A stretch of DNA of 64,000 nt, taken from the NCBI RefSeq assembly GCF_003259315.1, contig NZ_QLLT01000026.1, positions 1-64,000 of the forward strand. The letters run 5' to 3'. The position numbers were made by a program, and so were the translations under genes. This document shows positions 17,301 to 27,124 of the stretch, piece after piece. The DNA is from Kitasatospora sp. SolWspMP-SS2h. GTDB lineage: Bacteria > Actinomycetota > Actinomycetes > Streptomycetales > Streptomycetaceae. How positions within the stretch are numbered: position 1 is the first letter of the stretch; every line of letters starts with the position of its first letter. The notes below the pieces were generated by a model, which was given only the letters and a program-made list of their open reading frames with translations, made no database searches and was not told the origin of the DNA.

Positions 17301-17980
17301 CGCGGCGGCTCGGCCTCGACGACCGGCTCGGGCTCCGCGACCGCCTCGACCGGGGCCTCGGCCTCCGGCTCCTCCTCGGCGACCGGTTCGGCCTCGGGCG
17401 CGGGCTCGACGGCCGGCTCCTCGGCCGCCACTGGCGACTGGACCGGCGCGGAGGCGCGCTTGCGGGTACGGCGGGCACGGACCGGCTTCTCCTCCGCCAC
17501 CGGCTCGGCGGCGGACTCGGCGGCCGGGGCCTCGGCGGGCACCTCGACCGCGGCGGGGGCCTCCGGCGCACCGGCCGGAGCCTCGGCACGCTTGCGGGTA
17601 CGGCGGGCGCGGACCGGCTTCTCCTCCGCCACCGGCTCGGCGGCGGACTCGGCGGCCGGGGCCTCGGCGGGCACCTCGACCGCGGCGGGGGCCTCCGGCG
17701 CACCGGCCGGAGCCTCGGCACGCTTGCGGGTGCGCCGGGCACGGGCGGGCTTCTCCTCCGCCACTGGCTCGGCGGCCGAGGCCTCGGCCTCGGCGGCCGT
17801 CGGGGCGGCGGGGGCCGCCACCACGGTTCCGTCGCCCTCGCCCGCGGCACCCTGCGGGGAGCCGGCCGGGCGGGACACCGCTCGGCGTCGGCGGCGCGGC
17901 GGCGCCGCAGCGGCGCCGTCGGCCCCGTTGTCGTCGTTGTTGTCGGCCGCAGCGGGCTGCGGTTCGGTGTTTTCGAGCAT
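14381..17980 (-). CDS. rne: Ribonuclease E/G with long disordered arms
   Basis: 1199 residues from the ATG at 17980 (GGGAG about 11 bases upstream). This is the main single-strand-specific endoribonuclease for mRNA decay and rRNA/tRNA processing. The catalytic core starts near residue 480 (RRVPIITEAEFLARRESVERV), with an S1 domain (VGNVYLGKVQNVLPSMEAAF) and the catalytic block VVVDVNTGKFVG to GGIIVIDFIDM, whose Asp residues bind magnesium. The zinc-link CVHCNGRG follows. The first ~470 residues are Ala/Glu/Pro-rich with basic RRRRR patches and a 44-residue repeat. The C-terminus is Lys/Ala-rich (AAKKTTAAKKTAAKK), like a histone H1 tail. This arrangement, with the core in the middle, fits actinobacterial RNase E. 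Confidence 0.97.
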   Translation of the reverse strand: MLENTEPQPAAADNNDDNGADGAAAAPPRRRRRAVSRPAGSPQGAAGEGDGTVVAAPAAPTAAEAEASAAEPVAEEKPARARRTRKRAEAPAGAPEAPAAVEVPAEAPAAESAAEPVAEEKPVRARRTRKRAEAPAGAPEAPAAVEVPAEAPAAESAAEPVAEEKPVRARRTRKRASAPVQSPVAAEEPAVEPAPEAEPVAEEEPEAEAPVEAVAEPEPVVEAEPPRARRRAVRPSTAIFQAPVFQEPEPFTAPAPAAKAATAKSAAAKTTAAKAAEPAPAAAVEEERASEEEFEYSGVGRRRRVRTAVRVQQPAKSAKAAQQPARAAAPAAPAAPVEAPAEVEAPAAGPEQDAEWEDDRPSRRRRRGGRRRRRGDAEDAPESAEAESAETEAEDAAHQGSDAGDDHDEAEDDQEDDLAAGLSSSRRRRRRRRRSGEGADQPEASEDGVRTVVKVREPRRRSAEPAFDPDEVQSIKGSTRLEAKKQRRREGRELGRRRVPIITEAEFLARRESVERVMVVRQNGARTQIGVLEDGVLVEHYVNKEQATSYVGNVYLGKVQNVLPSMEAAFVDIGKGRNAVLYAGEVNFGALGGHGGPRRIESVLKSGQSVLVQVSKDPIGHKGARLTSQISLPGRYLVYVPEGSMTGISRKLPENERARLKQILKKIVPDDAGVIVRTAAEGASEDELTRDVQRLQQQWEEIQKKAATGNAPALLYGEPDMTVRVVRDIFNEDFTKVIVSGTDAWSTIHDYVTNVAPDLTERLQRWTSDVDVFATYRIDEQLMKALDRKVWLPSGGSLVIDRTEAMVVVDVNTGKFVGQGGNLEETVTRNNIEAAEEIVRQLRLRDLGGIIVIDFIDMVLESNRDLVLRRLLECLGRDRTKHQVAEVTSLGLVQMTRKRVGQGLLESFSEPCVHCNGRGVIVHMDQPGHGHQGSHAAASSGTGEGGGKRRRRGRGGAGGAEGDAVEGLGSVESAEVAEAVEAAETVLDVVEELEPVDAFADTEIVETGAVEAEPVRAAEAARAVVEEKPGLVEIPPAAPAAGGRTRRRAVRKATAPAGASGEAEIVVLQARAEAAMEAALSAAEKSAAEQQSAVEVAGTAAEVAAEAVAAVEPGADVTVEVDTEQPVEDPAEEAAPKKRAPRKTAAKTATAAKKTTAAKKTAAKKTTAAAAKKTTARKTATKRTTAAKKAAAEGDGAAE
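17459..17760. repeat. 132-bp tandem repeat in the rne N-terminal arm
   Basis: Two nearly identical 132-bp units (17459-17590 and 17591-17722) and a partial third from 17723 keep the reading frame. They code for a 44-residue unit that includes RARRTRKRAEAPAG and an acidic Ala/Glu/Pro stretch (AAEPVAEEKP). The very high identity at DNA level indicates recent duplication or conversion. Confidence 0.95.
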
Positions 17981-18343
17981 GCGGGTGTGTCTCCCGTCAG
18001 GCCCCCGGGCTCCGCGTCCTGGCACGACGCTCCACCGCGTTCACCAGCCGGACGCCGCTTCGGGCGGTCCGGCTCCCACGGTGCCGTCGTGCGGACGTGA
18101 GACCGCACAGGGGCTCGTAGTCTCGCTCAACCCCCCGCGGGACGCGGGGGGTCGAAAAGTCTTCTGGTCTGACCAGTTCTTCTCAGTTTTCAAGGGCCGG
18201 GCCGAAAGGACGGCCGGGCCTGCGCGCGACGACGCTCGCTCCCCTGGGGAGCCGCGGGGGCCGGGGAGCCACAGGCCCGGAGTTCCCTCCGTGCCTGCGC
18301 TCCCGCCCACTCGGCGGACGGCGGTTGCGCGCGGCGGGGCGGC
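17981..18343 (-). promoter_or_regulatory. rne leader region
   Basis: 363 bases without a convincing gene. Visible elements are a hairpin with stem ACCCCCCGCG/CGCGGGGGGT at 18130-18152, and a 13-base palindrome CTGGTCTGACCAG at 18164-18176 within an AT-richer island (18154-18195). Either the promoter and leader of rne lie here, or the hairpin ends the upstream gene; it is not followed by a T-tract. RNase E genes are often autoregulated through their leader, but nothing here proves it. Confidence 0.45.
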
Positions 18344-19201
18344 CTACCGGCCGACCTCGGCCGCGGCGCGGTCGAGCGCCAGCGGGTCGGTCACCGTGCC
18401 GGTCTGCTCGTCGAGCGGCCCCTGCGCCAGCCTGGTCACCTCTACGGGGACCGGCGGCGCGAGGTCGGCCGTCGAACGGAGACCGGACAATACGTCGTCG
18501 GGTCGTACGGCGGGTGTGGCGTGTCGTACTACCAGCCGCAGTATCGCACAGGGAGCGCCCGCGCGGACATCGTCCGCACCGTCCGTGGCCGTGTTGTCGC
18601 CGATCCCGACCAGCGGGGAGCCCTCGGGGACGGTTTCGATCGCGGCGACGGCGGCGCGCGCGTCGAAGGTGCGCAGGCCGTTCTTGGTCATCCGCTGGAC
18701 CTCGACCGCCTCGGCGGCCAGGAACACGGCGGCGGCCTTCTCGGCCTCGGCGGGCTCCACGCCGGGCAGGCGCAGCAGCCACTCGGAGGCTTCCAGGCGC
18801 TCCACGAAGTTGCCGGTGGCGACCTCGACCGCGTCGGTGACGTCCAGGCCGGGCGGCAGCGACTCGTCCAGTTGGCGGCGGAGCGCCTCCGGGTCGCGGT
18901 GCTCGGCGAGGCCGATCTCCAGGTACTCGGCCTCGCTGGCGGTGCCGGTCGGGGCGGCGTTGGCGTAGGAGACCTTGGGGTGCGGGGTGAAGCCCGCGGA
19001 GTAGGCCATCGGGACGGCCGAGCGGCGGAGCGCGCGCTCGAACGCCCGCTGGAAGTCCCGGTGGCTGGTGAAGCGCAGACGGCCGCGCTTGGTGTAGCGG
19101 AGACGGATGCGCTGCACCGTCGGCGCGGGCGGCGGACCGTCGGGCGTGCGGCGTGCCAGGGGGCTCAGTCCTTCGTCAGTTGTCCCCGTCCGGCCTCGCA
19201 C
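18344..19201 (-). CDS. TIGR03936/DUF2344 radical-SAM-associated protein
   Basis: 285 residues. The characteristic N-terminal stretch RIRLRYTKRGRLRFTSHRDF is followed by FERALRRSAVPMAYSAGFTPHPK and SEAEYLEIGL. This is the DUF2344 family, always linked to a B12-binding radical SAM protein, here at 19989-21917; in many Firmicutes the two are fused. The function is not known; an RNA or ribosome modification role is only a guess from its steady linkage to rne, rplU and rpmA. Start: GTG at 19201; an in-frame GTG at 19117, directly before QRIRLRY, is the alternative. Confidence 0.88.
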   Translation of the reverse strand: MRGRTGTTDEGLSPLARRTPDGPPPAPTVQRIRLRYTKRGRLRFTSHRDFQRAFERALRRSAVPMAYSAGFTPHPKVSYANAAPTGTASEAEYLEIGLAEHRDPEALRRQLDESLPPGLDVTDAVEVATGNFVERLEASEWLLRLPGVEPAEAEKAAAVFLAAEAVEVQRMTKNGLRTFDARAAVAAIETVPEGSPLVGIGDNTATDGADDVRAGAPCAILRLVVRHATPAVRPDDVLSGLRSTADLAPPVPVEVTRLAQGPLDEQTGTVTDPLALDRAAAEVGR

Positions 19202-19250
19202 CGCGTGCGGCTCCGGCCGGACCTTGTCCCCACCAAGGGTACGCGGTGCG

Positions 19251-19895
19251 TCAGCCGAGCAGCGTCCGCCGTACCTCCCGGGCCACCCGGCGGACCTCCG
19301 CCTTGACGGGCCACCAGACGTCGCGGCGCACCCAGCGGCAGGGGGCGACGACGGTGAAGCGCCAGATCCGGCCGCCGAGCCGCCAGGCCCGGCGGAACGC
19401 CAGGCAGAGCGCGCGCAGCACCGGCAACAGCACCGGCCGCCACACGCCGTGGTGGAGCGCCCTGCCGAGCGGCACCAGCACCCACCGCCACAGCGCCCGG
19501 ACCGGCACCGCGACCAGGTGGTACGCCAGCCAGGCGGCCACCCGGCCGAACCCGACCGCCAGGTACGCCGTCCCGCGCCCGATCGGGGCCAGCACGTAGT
19601 TCCACAGCGCCGCCGGGACCGGCCGCACCACCCACCGCCACAGCCGGGTCAGCGGCACCACCACCAGCCACCGCCACAGCAGGCCGACCGGCACGACCAC
19701 CAGCCAGTGCAGCAGCGGCCCCAGCACCCACCGCCAGAGCAGGCGCAGCGGCCGCAGCAGCACCCCGCCGACCAGCCGCCCGACCCCGCGGGCGACCAGC
19801 GCCACGAGTTCCCACAGCAGCCGCAGCGGCACCACGACCGCCACCACCACCGGCCGCACCACCGCGACCAGGCATCCCCCGCCCTGCTGAGCCAC
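19251..19895 (-). CDS. Trp/Arg-rich repetitive hydrophobic protein, function unknown
   Basis: 214 residues from a GTG at 19895 with GGGGAG five bases upstream. The protein is built from loosely repeated ~20-residue units of the type VVPxxLLWRWLVVVPL, each pairing a Trp-Arg-Trp core with Val/Leu/Pro, and ends in a basic segment (RRDVWWPVKAEVRRVAREVRR). No named domain is recognisable. It looks like amphipathic or membrane-lying helices rather than ordinary transmembrane spans, because Arg occurs in every unit. It sits between the two radical-SAM-linked genes, on the same strand. Confidence 0.7.
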   Translation of the reverse strand: MAQQGGGCLVAVVRPVVVAVVVPLRLLWELVALVARGVGRLVGGVLLRPLRLLWRWVLGPLLHWLVVVPVGLLWRWLVVVPLTRLWRWVVRPVPAALWNYVLAPIGRGTAYLAVGFGRVAAWLAYHLVAVPVRALWRWVLVPLGRALHHGVWRPVLLPVLRALCLAFRRAWRLGGRIWRFTVVAPCRWVRRDVWWPVKAEVRRVAREVRRTLLG

Positions 19896-19941
19896 CGTCA
19901 CTCCCCGTCGACCGATCAGCCGATGGTAAGACCCAGGCAAA

Positions 19942-19973
19942 GGGCCCCCGCCACGGGGTCGTGGCGGGGGCCC
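19942..19973 (-). terminator. Hairpin after the radical SAM gene
   Basis: A perfect 13-bp stem GGGCCCCCGCCAC/GTGGCGGGGGCCC with a 6-nt loop lies 15 bases beyond the stop of the 19989-21917 gene. Confidence 0.8.
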
Positions 19974-19988
19974 GGGGGTGAGGCCGCG

Positions 19989-21917
<1,929 letters not shown>

Positions 21918-21944
21918 GCGCAAGGACCTTTACGGCAGAAAAAG

Positions 21945-21983
21945 CAGTGACCCTTCAGGGTAGCCGAGCCCCGAGGGTCACTG
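21945..21983 (-). terminator. Intrinsic terminator after rodA
   Basis: Read on the minus strand, CAGTGACCCT pairs with AGGGTCACTG around a GC-rich loop, and CTTTTTCTG follows directly. A T-rich tail like this is unusual in such GC-rich DNA, and it marks the end of the mre-rodA operon. Confidence 0.85.
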
Positions 21984-22002
21984 TTTCCACGCGGTGGCGG
22001 GG

Positions 22003-23202
22003 TCAGACCCCTATCGGCCGCTGCGAGCGCACCGACTGCAGCAGTCCGACCGCGATCCAGACCGCGAACATCGAGGAGCCGCCGTAGGAGACGAACGGGA
22101 GCGGGAGGCCCGCGACCGGCATGATGCCGAGGTTCATGCCGATGTTCTCGAACGCCTGGAAGGCGAACCAGGTGACCGCGCCGGCCGCCAGGATCGTCCC
22201 GTACAGGTCGCTGGCGTGGCGCGCTATCCGGCAGGCGCGCCACAGGATGACGCCGAGCAGGCCGAGCATCACCAGGCCGCCGGCGAAGCCGAGTTCCTCG
22301 CCGGCCACGCTGAACACGAAGTCGGTCTGCTGCTCGGGGACGAACTGCCCTATGGTCTGGGTACCGTGGAACAGGCCCATGCCGGTCAGGCCGCCGGAGC
22401 CGATCGCGATCCGGGCCTGCGCGGTGTTGTAGCCGACGCCGGCCGGGTCGAGCGCCGGGTTGGCGAAGGCCGCGAAGCGGTCGATCTGGTACTGGCTGAG
22501 GACGCCGAGCTTCCAGATCGCCAGCGCCCCGGCGGTGCCGCCGGCCAGCAGGCCGACCACCCAGCGGTTGGCGGCGCCGGAGGCGAGCAGCACGCCGAGC
22601 ATGGTGACCACCATGACCATCACCGAGCCGAGGTCCGGCATCAGCATGACCACGGCCATCGGGAAGCCGGCCACCGCCAGTGCCTGGAGCACGCTGCGGG
22701 TGGGCGGGACCTCCCGCTCGCCGGCGTCGACCCGGGCGGACAGCACCGCGGCCATGCCCATCACGATCGTCAGCTTGGCGAACTCGGCGGGCTGGATGGA
22801 GAAGCCGCCGCCGAACTGGATCCAGGCGTGCGCGCCGTTGATGGTCGAGCCGAGCGGGCTGAGCACCGCGAACAGCATCAGCACCACGGCCAGGTAGATG
22901 AACGGCACCGCGGTGCGCAGCCGGCGGGTGCCGAGCAGGATCACCGCCACGCACAGGCCGATGCCGATCGCCAGGTTGGTCAGGTGCCGGTACAGGAAGT
23001 ACTGCGGGTCGCCGTGGGTGAGCTGGTCACGGCCGCGGGTGGCGGACCAGACCAGCAGCGAGCCGATCACGGAGAGCGCCAGCGCCGCCAGGATCATGAT
23101 CCAGTCGAGCCGCCGCAGCGGGGAGTCCTTGGCCAGCGCCCGGCCCAGCGAGGAGCGCCGGGGCGAGAGCCGGACCGTCCGGTAGGAGTCGTACGAGGTC
23201 AT
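22003..23202 (-). CDS. rodA: Rod shape-determining SEDS protein RodA/FtsW family
   Basis: 399 residues, about ten membrane helices. SEDS proteins polymerise lipid II glycan strands and work with a class B PBP. Signature segments are GSTINGAHAWIQFGGGFSIQPAEFAKL (with the conserved PAEFAK), GSVMVMVVTMLGVLLASG, and the C-terminal NIGMNLGIMPVAGLPLPFVSYGGSSM. Its ATG overlaps the pbp2 stop by four bases (ATGA), so the pair is translationally coupled. The S. coelicolor counterpart in this operon is called sfr. Confidence 0.95.
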   Translation of the reverse strand: MTSYDSYRTVRLSPRRSSLGRALAKDSPLRRLDWIMILAALALSVIGSLLVWSATRGRDQLTHGDPQYFLYRHLTNLAIGIGLCVAVILLGTRRLRTAVPFIYLAVVLMLFAVLSPLGSTINGAHAWIQFGGGFSIQPAEFAKLTIVMGMAAVLSARVDAGEREVPPTRSVLQALAVAGFPMAVVMLMPDLGSVMVMVVTMLGVLLASGAANRWVVGLLAGGTAGALAIWKLGVLSQYQIDRFAAFANPALDPAGVGYNTAQARIAIGSGGLTGMGLFHGTQTIGQFVPEQQTDFVFSVAGEELGFAGGLVMLGLLGVILWRACRIARHASDLYGTILAAGAVTWFAFQAFENIGMNLGIMPVAGLPLPFVSYGGSSMFAVWIAVGLLQSVRSQRPIGV

Positions 23203-25433
23203 GCCCGGCCCCTTCCGTACCCGCCGCCGCGGGTGGGTTCGACGGCGGCGAGCAGCACGCCGGACACCTGGCCGGCCCGGGCCGGCGGGGCCGGGTCCAG
23301 GAAGGTCGCGCCCGGCTCGTAGCCGAAGGCGGTGGGGACGATCGCGGTGCCGTCCGGGTTGAACTTGGGCAGTTCGGCCTGCGGCTTGGGCAGCAGCGCC
23401 TTGGAGTTGTCGATGGCGCCCTTGTCGTCGACGCCGTACAGCGCCTGGTAGATCCGGCGCACCGAGTCGCCGGAGCCGCCGGAGCCGGTGCCGCCCTGAC
23501 TGATCGTCATGACCACCGCGTAGTCGTTGCTGTAGGTGGTCAGCCAGGAGGTGGTCTGCTTGCCGGCGACCTCGGCGGTGCCGGTCTTGGCGTGCAGCTC
23601 GATCTTGCCCTGCGGCCAGCCGGAGCCGGTGAACTTCCAGGCGGCGGTGCCGGAGGTGATGACGCCGGCGGTGGCCTGGTCGATGTACTCCAGCAGCTTG
23701 CCCTGGGCCGGGATCTTGCCGTCCTCGTGCGGGGCGATGTCGCGCACCAGGGTGCCGTCGGGGCTGACCACGGCCTTGCCGATGGTGGGCCGGTACAGGG
23801 TGCCGCCGTTGGCGAGCGCCGAGTAGATCCGGGCCATCTGGAGCGGGGTGACCAGGGTGTCGCCCTGGCCGATGGCGAAGTTGACCATGTCACCGGCGCG
23901 CATCTGGTTGCCGTCGACGCAGTTCTCGCGGGCGATCTCGTCGTCGTACTCGTGGCCGCCCTTGGCCGCCTGCGCGCACCAGGAGTCCTTCATCGCGTCG
24001 TAGTAGGACTGCTTCCACTGCCGGTCGGGGACCCGGCCGGCCACCTCGCCGGGCAGGTCGACGCCGGTCTTGGCGCCGAGGCCGAACTCGTGGGCGGTCT
24101 TGAAGAACCAGTCCTGGGCGTCCTTCTTGGGCTTGAGGCCGCCGTCCTTCATCCACTGGTCGTAGGCCAGGCCGTAGAAGACGGTGTCGCAGGAGACCTC
24201 CAGGGCCTTCTCCAGCGAGATGTCGCCGAAGCTCTCGCTCTCGAAGTTCTTGAACTCGCGGCCGCCGATGGTCAGCGACTTCGGGCACGGGTAGTGCCCG
24301 TTGAGGTCGTAGCCGGCCTGCGCGGCGGCGGTGGTGGAGATCACCTTGAAGGTGGAGCCGGGCGCGGACTGGCCCTGGATGGCCCGGTTGATCAGCGGGT
24401 AGTTGGAGTCCTTGCTGTTCAGCGTCTCGTAGTCCTTGGCGGAGATGCCGCCGACCCAGAGGTTGGGGTCGTAGGTGGGGGCGCTGGCCATCGCCACGAT
24501 CCGGCCGGTGTGCACGTCCATCACGACGGCCGCGCCGGAGTCGGCGATGTAGTTCCTGCTGCTCTCCTTGTCGTACACCTTGCGGGCCTCGGCCATGGCC
24601 TGGGCCAGCTGGTCCTCGACCACCTTCTGCACCCGGGCGTCGATCGAGGTGACCAGGTTGTTGCCGGACTGCGCGGGGGTGGTGCCGGCGCTGCCGATCA
24701 CCCGGCCGAGGTTGTCGACCTCCAGCCGGTCGACGCCGGTGGTGCCGCGCAGGTCGTCGTCGTACACCGACTCCAGGCCGGCCCGGCCGATCTGGTCGGA
24801 GGGCAGGCGGCGCTCCCGGCCGGCCTTGTCGGCGGTCTTGGTGACCTCGTCGTCGGTGACCGGCGAGAGGTAGCCGAGGATCTGGGCGGCGCTGGCGCCC
24901 TCCGCGTTGGTGTAGCGGCGCAGCGCGGTGGGCTGGGCGGTGACGCCGGGGAAGTCCTCGCGGCGCTCCATTATCTGCATCGCCTGCTGGGTGGTGGCCT
25001 GCTGGGTGACCGGGATCGGCTGGTACGGGGAGCCGTTCCAGCAGGGCTGCGGCGTCTTCGCGTCGCACAGCCGGACCTTGTTCTGCACGTCCTCGGCCGG
25101 GACGCCCAGGACCTCGGCGAGCCGGGAGAGCACCGCCTTGCCGCGGTCCTTCTGCTGGAGCAGCGCGGTGCGGGAGACCGACACCACCAGCTTGGTCTCG
25201 TTGCCGGCCAGGATCCGCCCGGAGGCGTCCAGGATCTCGCCGCGGACGGCGGGCTCCACCACCTCGCGGATGTGGTTGCCCTGGGCCTTCTCGGTGAACT
25301 CCTTGCCGTTGCGGATCTGCAGGTACCACAGCCGGCCGCCGAGGGTGGCCAGCAGCGACAGGACCAGCACCTGGAGGACGACCAGCCGGATCGTCACCCG
25401 GCGGGTCCGGCCGGTCTCGGGGATGTTGCTCAC
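23199..25433 (-). CDS. mrdA: Penicillin-binding protein 2 (class B transpeptidase)
   Basis: 744 residues. Short cytoplasmic tail, one membrane helix near 15-33, a PBP dimerisation domain (about 50-230), and a transpeptidase domain with the active-site serine motif SAPGSTFKV (STFK) and the KTGTAEV motif near residue 650. It cross-links peptidoglycan during wall synthesis and is the cognate partner of RodA just downstream. Two Cys-containing inserts (RLCDAKTPQPCW and AQAAKG...ENCVDG) are typical of the actinomycete PBP2. The C-terminus is extended past the KTG box by about 100 residues. Confidence 0.96.
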   Translation of the reverse strand: MSNIPETGRTRRVTIRLVVLQVLVLSLLATLGGRLWYLQIRNGKEFTEKAQGNHIREVVEPAVRGEILDASGRILAGNETKLVVSVSRTALLQQKDRGKAVLSRLAEVLGVPAEDVQNKVRLCDAKTPQPCWNGSPYQPIPVTQQATTQQAMQIMERREDFPGVTAQPTALRRYTNAEGASAAQILGYLSPVTDDEVTKTADKAGRERRLPSDQIGRAGLESVYDDDLRGTTGVDRLEVDNLGRVIGSAGTTPAQSGNNLVTSIDARVQKVVEDQLAQAMAEARKVYDKESSRNYIADSGAAVVMDVHTGRIVAMASAPTYDPNLWVGGISAKDYETLNSKDSNYPLINRAIQGQSAPGSTFKVISTTAAAQAGYDLNGHYPCPKSLTIGGREFKNFESESFGDISLEKALEVSCDTVFYGLAYDQWMKDGGLKPKKDAQDWFFKTAHEFGLGAKTGVDLPGEVAGRVPDRQWKQSYYDAMKDSWCAQAAKGGHEYDDEIARENCVDGNQMRAGDMVNFAIGQGDTLVTPLQMARIYSALANGGTLYRPTIGKAVVSPDGTLVRDIAPHEDGKIPAQGKLLEYIDQATAGVITSGTAAWKFTGSGWPQGKIELHAKTGTAEVAGKQTTSWLTTYSNDYAVVMTISQGGTGSGGSGDSVRRIYQALYGVDDKGAIDNSKALLPKPQAELPKFNPDGTAIVPTAFGYEPGATFLDPAPPARAGQVSGVLLAAVEPTRGGGYGRGRA

Positions 25434-25454
25434 GTGCGCGGTCTCCGTCCCGGC

Positions 25455-26099
25455 TCAGGGGCGCTTGGCGAGGCCGAGCGCGCGCTTCTTCTTGTAGGGG
25501 GCGGCGGAGGGCTGGCGGGTGGTCCGGTAGCGGGCCAGCGCGCCGAGGCCGGAGCCGCCGTCCGCGCCGCGCTCGGTCTCGTTGACCGCCCGGTCGCCGT
25601 CGAAGCGGCGGGCCAGCAGCATCACCAGCGGCACCGTGAACGGGGCCAGCAGGACGTCGTACAGCAGGGCGCTGAACACCAGGCCGGTCAGGCCGACGTG
25701 CCGGGCCGCGGTGTCGCCGACCAGCGCGCCCACCGTCGCGTACAGCAGGGTGGAGAGCACCGCGGCGACCGCCACCACGCCCAGCGCGGACAGCGCCGAG
25801 CGCTGCCGGCCGCCCTCCGGGCGGAGCAGGCCGGCGCCGTAGCCGACCAGGCAGAGCACCAGCGCGTACCGGCCGACCGCGTGGTCGGAGGGCGGGGCGA
25901 GGTCGGCCAGCAGGCCGGCCCAGAAGCCGACCAGGCAGCCGCTGGTCGGGCCGTAGACCAGGGCAAGGCCGACCACCACCAGCATCAGCAGGTCCGGGGT
26001 GGCGCCGGGCAGTTGGAGCCGGCCGAGGACGCTGACCTGGATCACCAGGGCCAGCACCAGCAGCACGGCGGACAGCAGGACGCGGCTCGGGCGCGGCAT
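25455..26099 (-). CDS. mreD: Rod shape-determining protein MreD
   Basis: 214 residues with five or six membrane helices, starting MPRPSRVLLSAVLLVLALVIQ. The conserved TPDLLMLVVVGLALVYGPTSG segment lies near residues 34-54. The C-terminal ~45 residues are basic and cytoplasmic (RARRFDGDRAV to KKKRALGLAKRP). Its ATG shares its first base with the mreC stop (TGATG). MreD is the integral membrane partner of MreC and RodA/PBP2. Confidence 0.93.
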   Translation of the reverse strand: MPRPSRVLLSAVLLVLALVIQVSVLGRLQLPGATPDLLMLVVVGLALVYGPTSGCLVGFWAGLLADLAPPSDHAVGRYALVLCLVGYGAGLLRPEGGRQRSALSALGVVAVAAVLSTLLYATVGALVGDTAARHVGLTGLVFSALLYDVLLAPFTVPLVMLLARRFDGDRAVNETERGADGGSGLGALARYRTTRQPSAAPYKKKRALGLAKRP

Positions 26100-27034
26100 C
26101 AGTTCCCCCCGGTGGTCGGCGGTACGGCGGCGATCGGCGCCTGCGGGTTGCCCGCGGCGCCGGCGGACGCGGCGGGCACCGGCGGCAGCACGGCGTCCCG
26201 CGGGTCGGTGCGCGGCGGGACGACCACCACGCCGACCAGGTCGAGCCGGGTGAACTGCACGTACGGTTCGACCAGGATCGTCTTGGTCAGCTGCCCGGGC
26301 GTGGCCTGCACCTCCTTGACGGTGCCGACCGGCACGCCGGGCACGAACGGGCGGCCGCTCTGCGAGCCGAAGGTGACCAGCCGGTCGCCGGCCTTGACCT
26401 GGGCCCGGCCGTTCAGCAGTTCGATCCGCATCGGCGAGGCGCCCTGCCCGGCCGCGAAGCCGATCTCGCCGCCGCCCTCCAGCCGGACGCCGGCGGTGAA
26501 GCCGGGGTCGGAGGCGAGCAGCACGGTCGCGGTGGTCGGGGCGACGGTGGTGATCCGGCCGACCAGGCCCTGGCCGTCGATCACGGTCATGTCGCGGGTC
26601 AGGCCGTCGTCGCTGCCGGCGTCGATGGTGATGGTCCAGGAGAAGCCCTGGGCCGCGCCGATCGCGATGACCTGGGCGGCCTTGACGGTGTAGCCGCCGG
26701 AGCCGGCCGTGTGCAGCATGTCGTCGAGCTGCTTGGTGCGGCCGGCCGCGGCGTCCGAGGAGGCCAGTTTCTGGCGCAGCTCGGTGTTCTCCCGGGTGAT
26801 CTGGTCGAGCCGCTGCTGGTGGGTGCCGGCGTCGCGGACCGCCCGGATGTAGCCGGCGACCGGATCGACCGCGCCGGCCGCGGCGTTCTCCACCGGGCCG
26901 AGCGCGGAGGCCGCGGCCCGGCGGGCGCCGCCGAGCGGCGAGTCCTGGCCGCCCTTGATGTCCACGGTGATCAGGGCGAAGGCCACCACCACCAGCAGGA
27001 CCAGCAGTAGTCGGCTCTCTCGGGTGTCCCTCAC
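26099..27034 (-). CDS. mreC: Rod shape-determining protein MreC
   Basis: 311 residues. One N-terminal membrane helix (LLLVLLVVVAFALITVDI), a coiled-coil region about 65-105 (DQITRENTELRQKL), then the MreC beta-barrel domain (AAQVIAIGAAQGFSWTITIDAGSDDGL, GLVGRITTV) and an Ala/Pro-rich tail. MreC forms extracellular filaments that couple MreB to the wall synthases. GTG start at 27034 without a strong ribosome-binding site. It lies 90 bases after mreB. Confidence 0.95.
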   Translation of the reverse strand: MRDTRESRLLLVLLVVVAFALITVDIKGGQDSPLGGARRAAASALGPVENAAAGAVDPVAGYIRAVRDAGTHQQRLDQITRENTELRQKLASSDAAAGRTKQLDDMLHTAGSGGYTVKAAQVIAIGAAQGFSWTITIDAGSDDGLTRDMTVIDGQGLVGRITTVAPTTATVLLASDPGFTAGVRLEGGGEIGFAAGQGASPMRIELLNGRAQVKAGDRLVTFGSQSGRPFVPGVPVGTVKEVQATPGQLTKTILVEPYVQFTRLDLVGVVVVPPRTDPRDAVLPPVPAASAGAAGNPQAPIAAVPPTTGGN

Positions 27035-27124
27035 GGTGCTGCCGCCGCCCCTTCGTGCTGCATGCTCATCGGCTCAGCTCGGTGTGTAGTTCGGATTGCC
27101 TTGCTCAACGGCGCCCGACGGCGC

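Noticed and set aside
14180..18100. Giant plus-strand open frame across rne
   Set aside because: Complementary-frame artefact of codon bias; the minus strand encodes RNase E with intact catalytic motifs.
18164..18176. CTGGTCTGACCAG as a DasR site
   Set aside because: The palindrome has an odd centre and is one base shorter than the DasR core; the downstream gene is rne, not a sugar gene. Kept only as part of the leader description.
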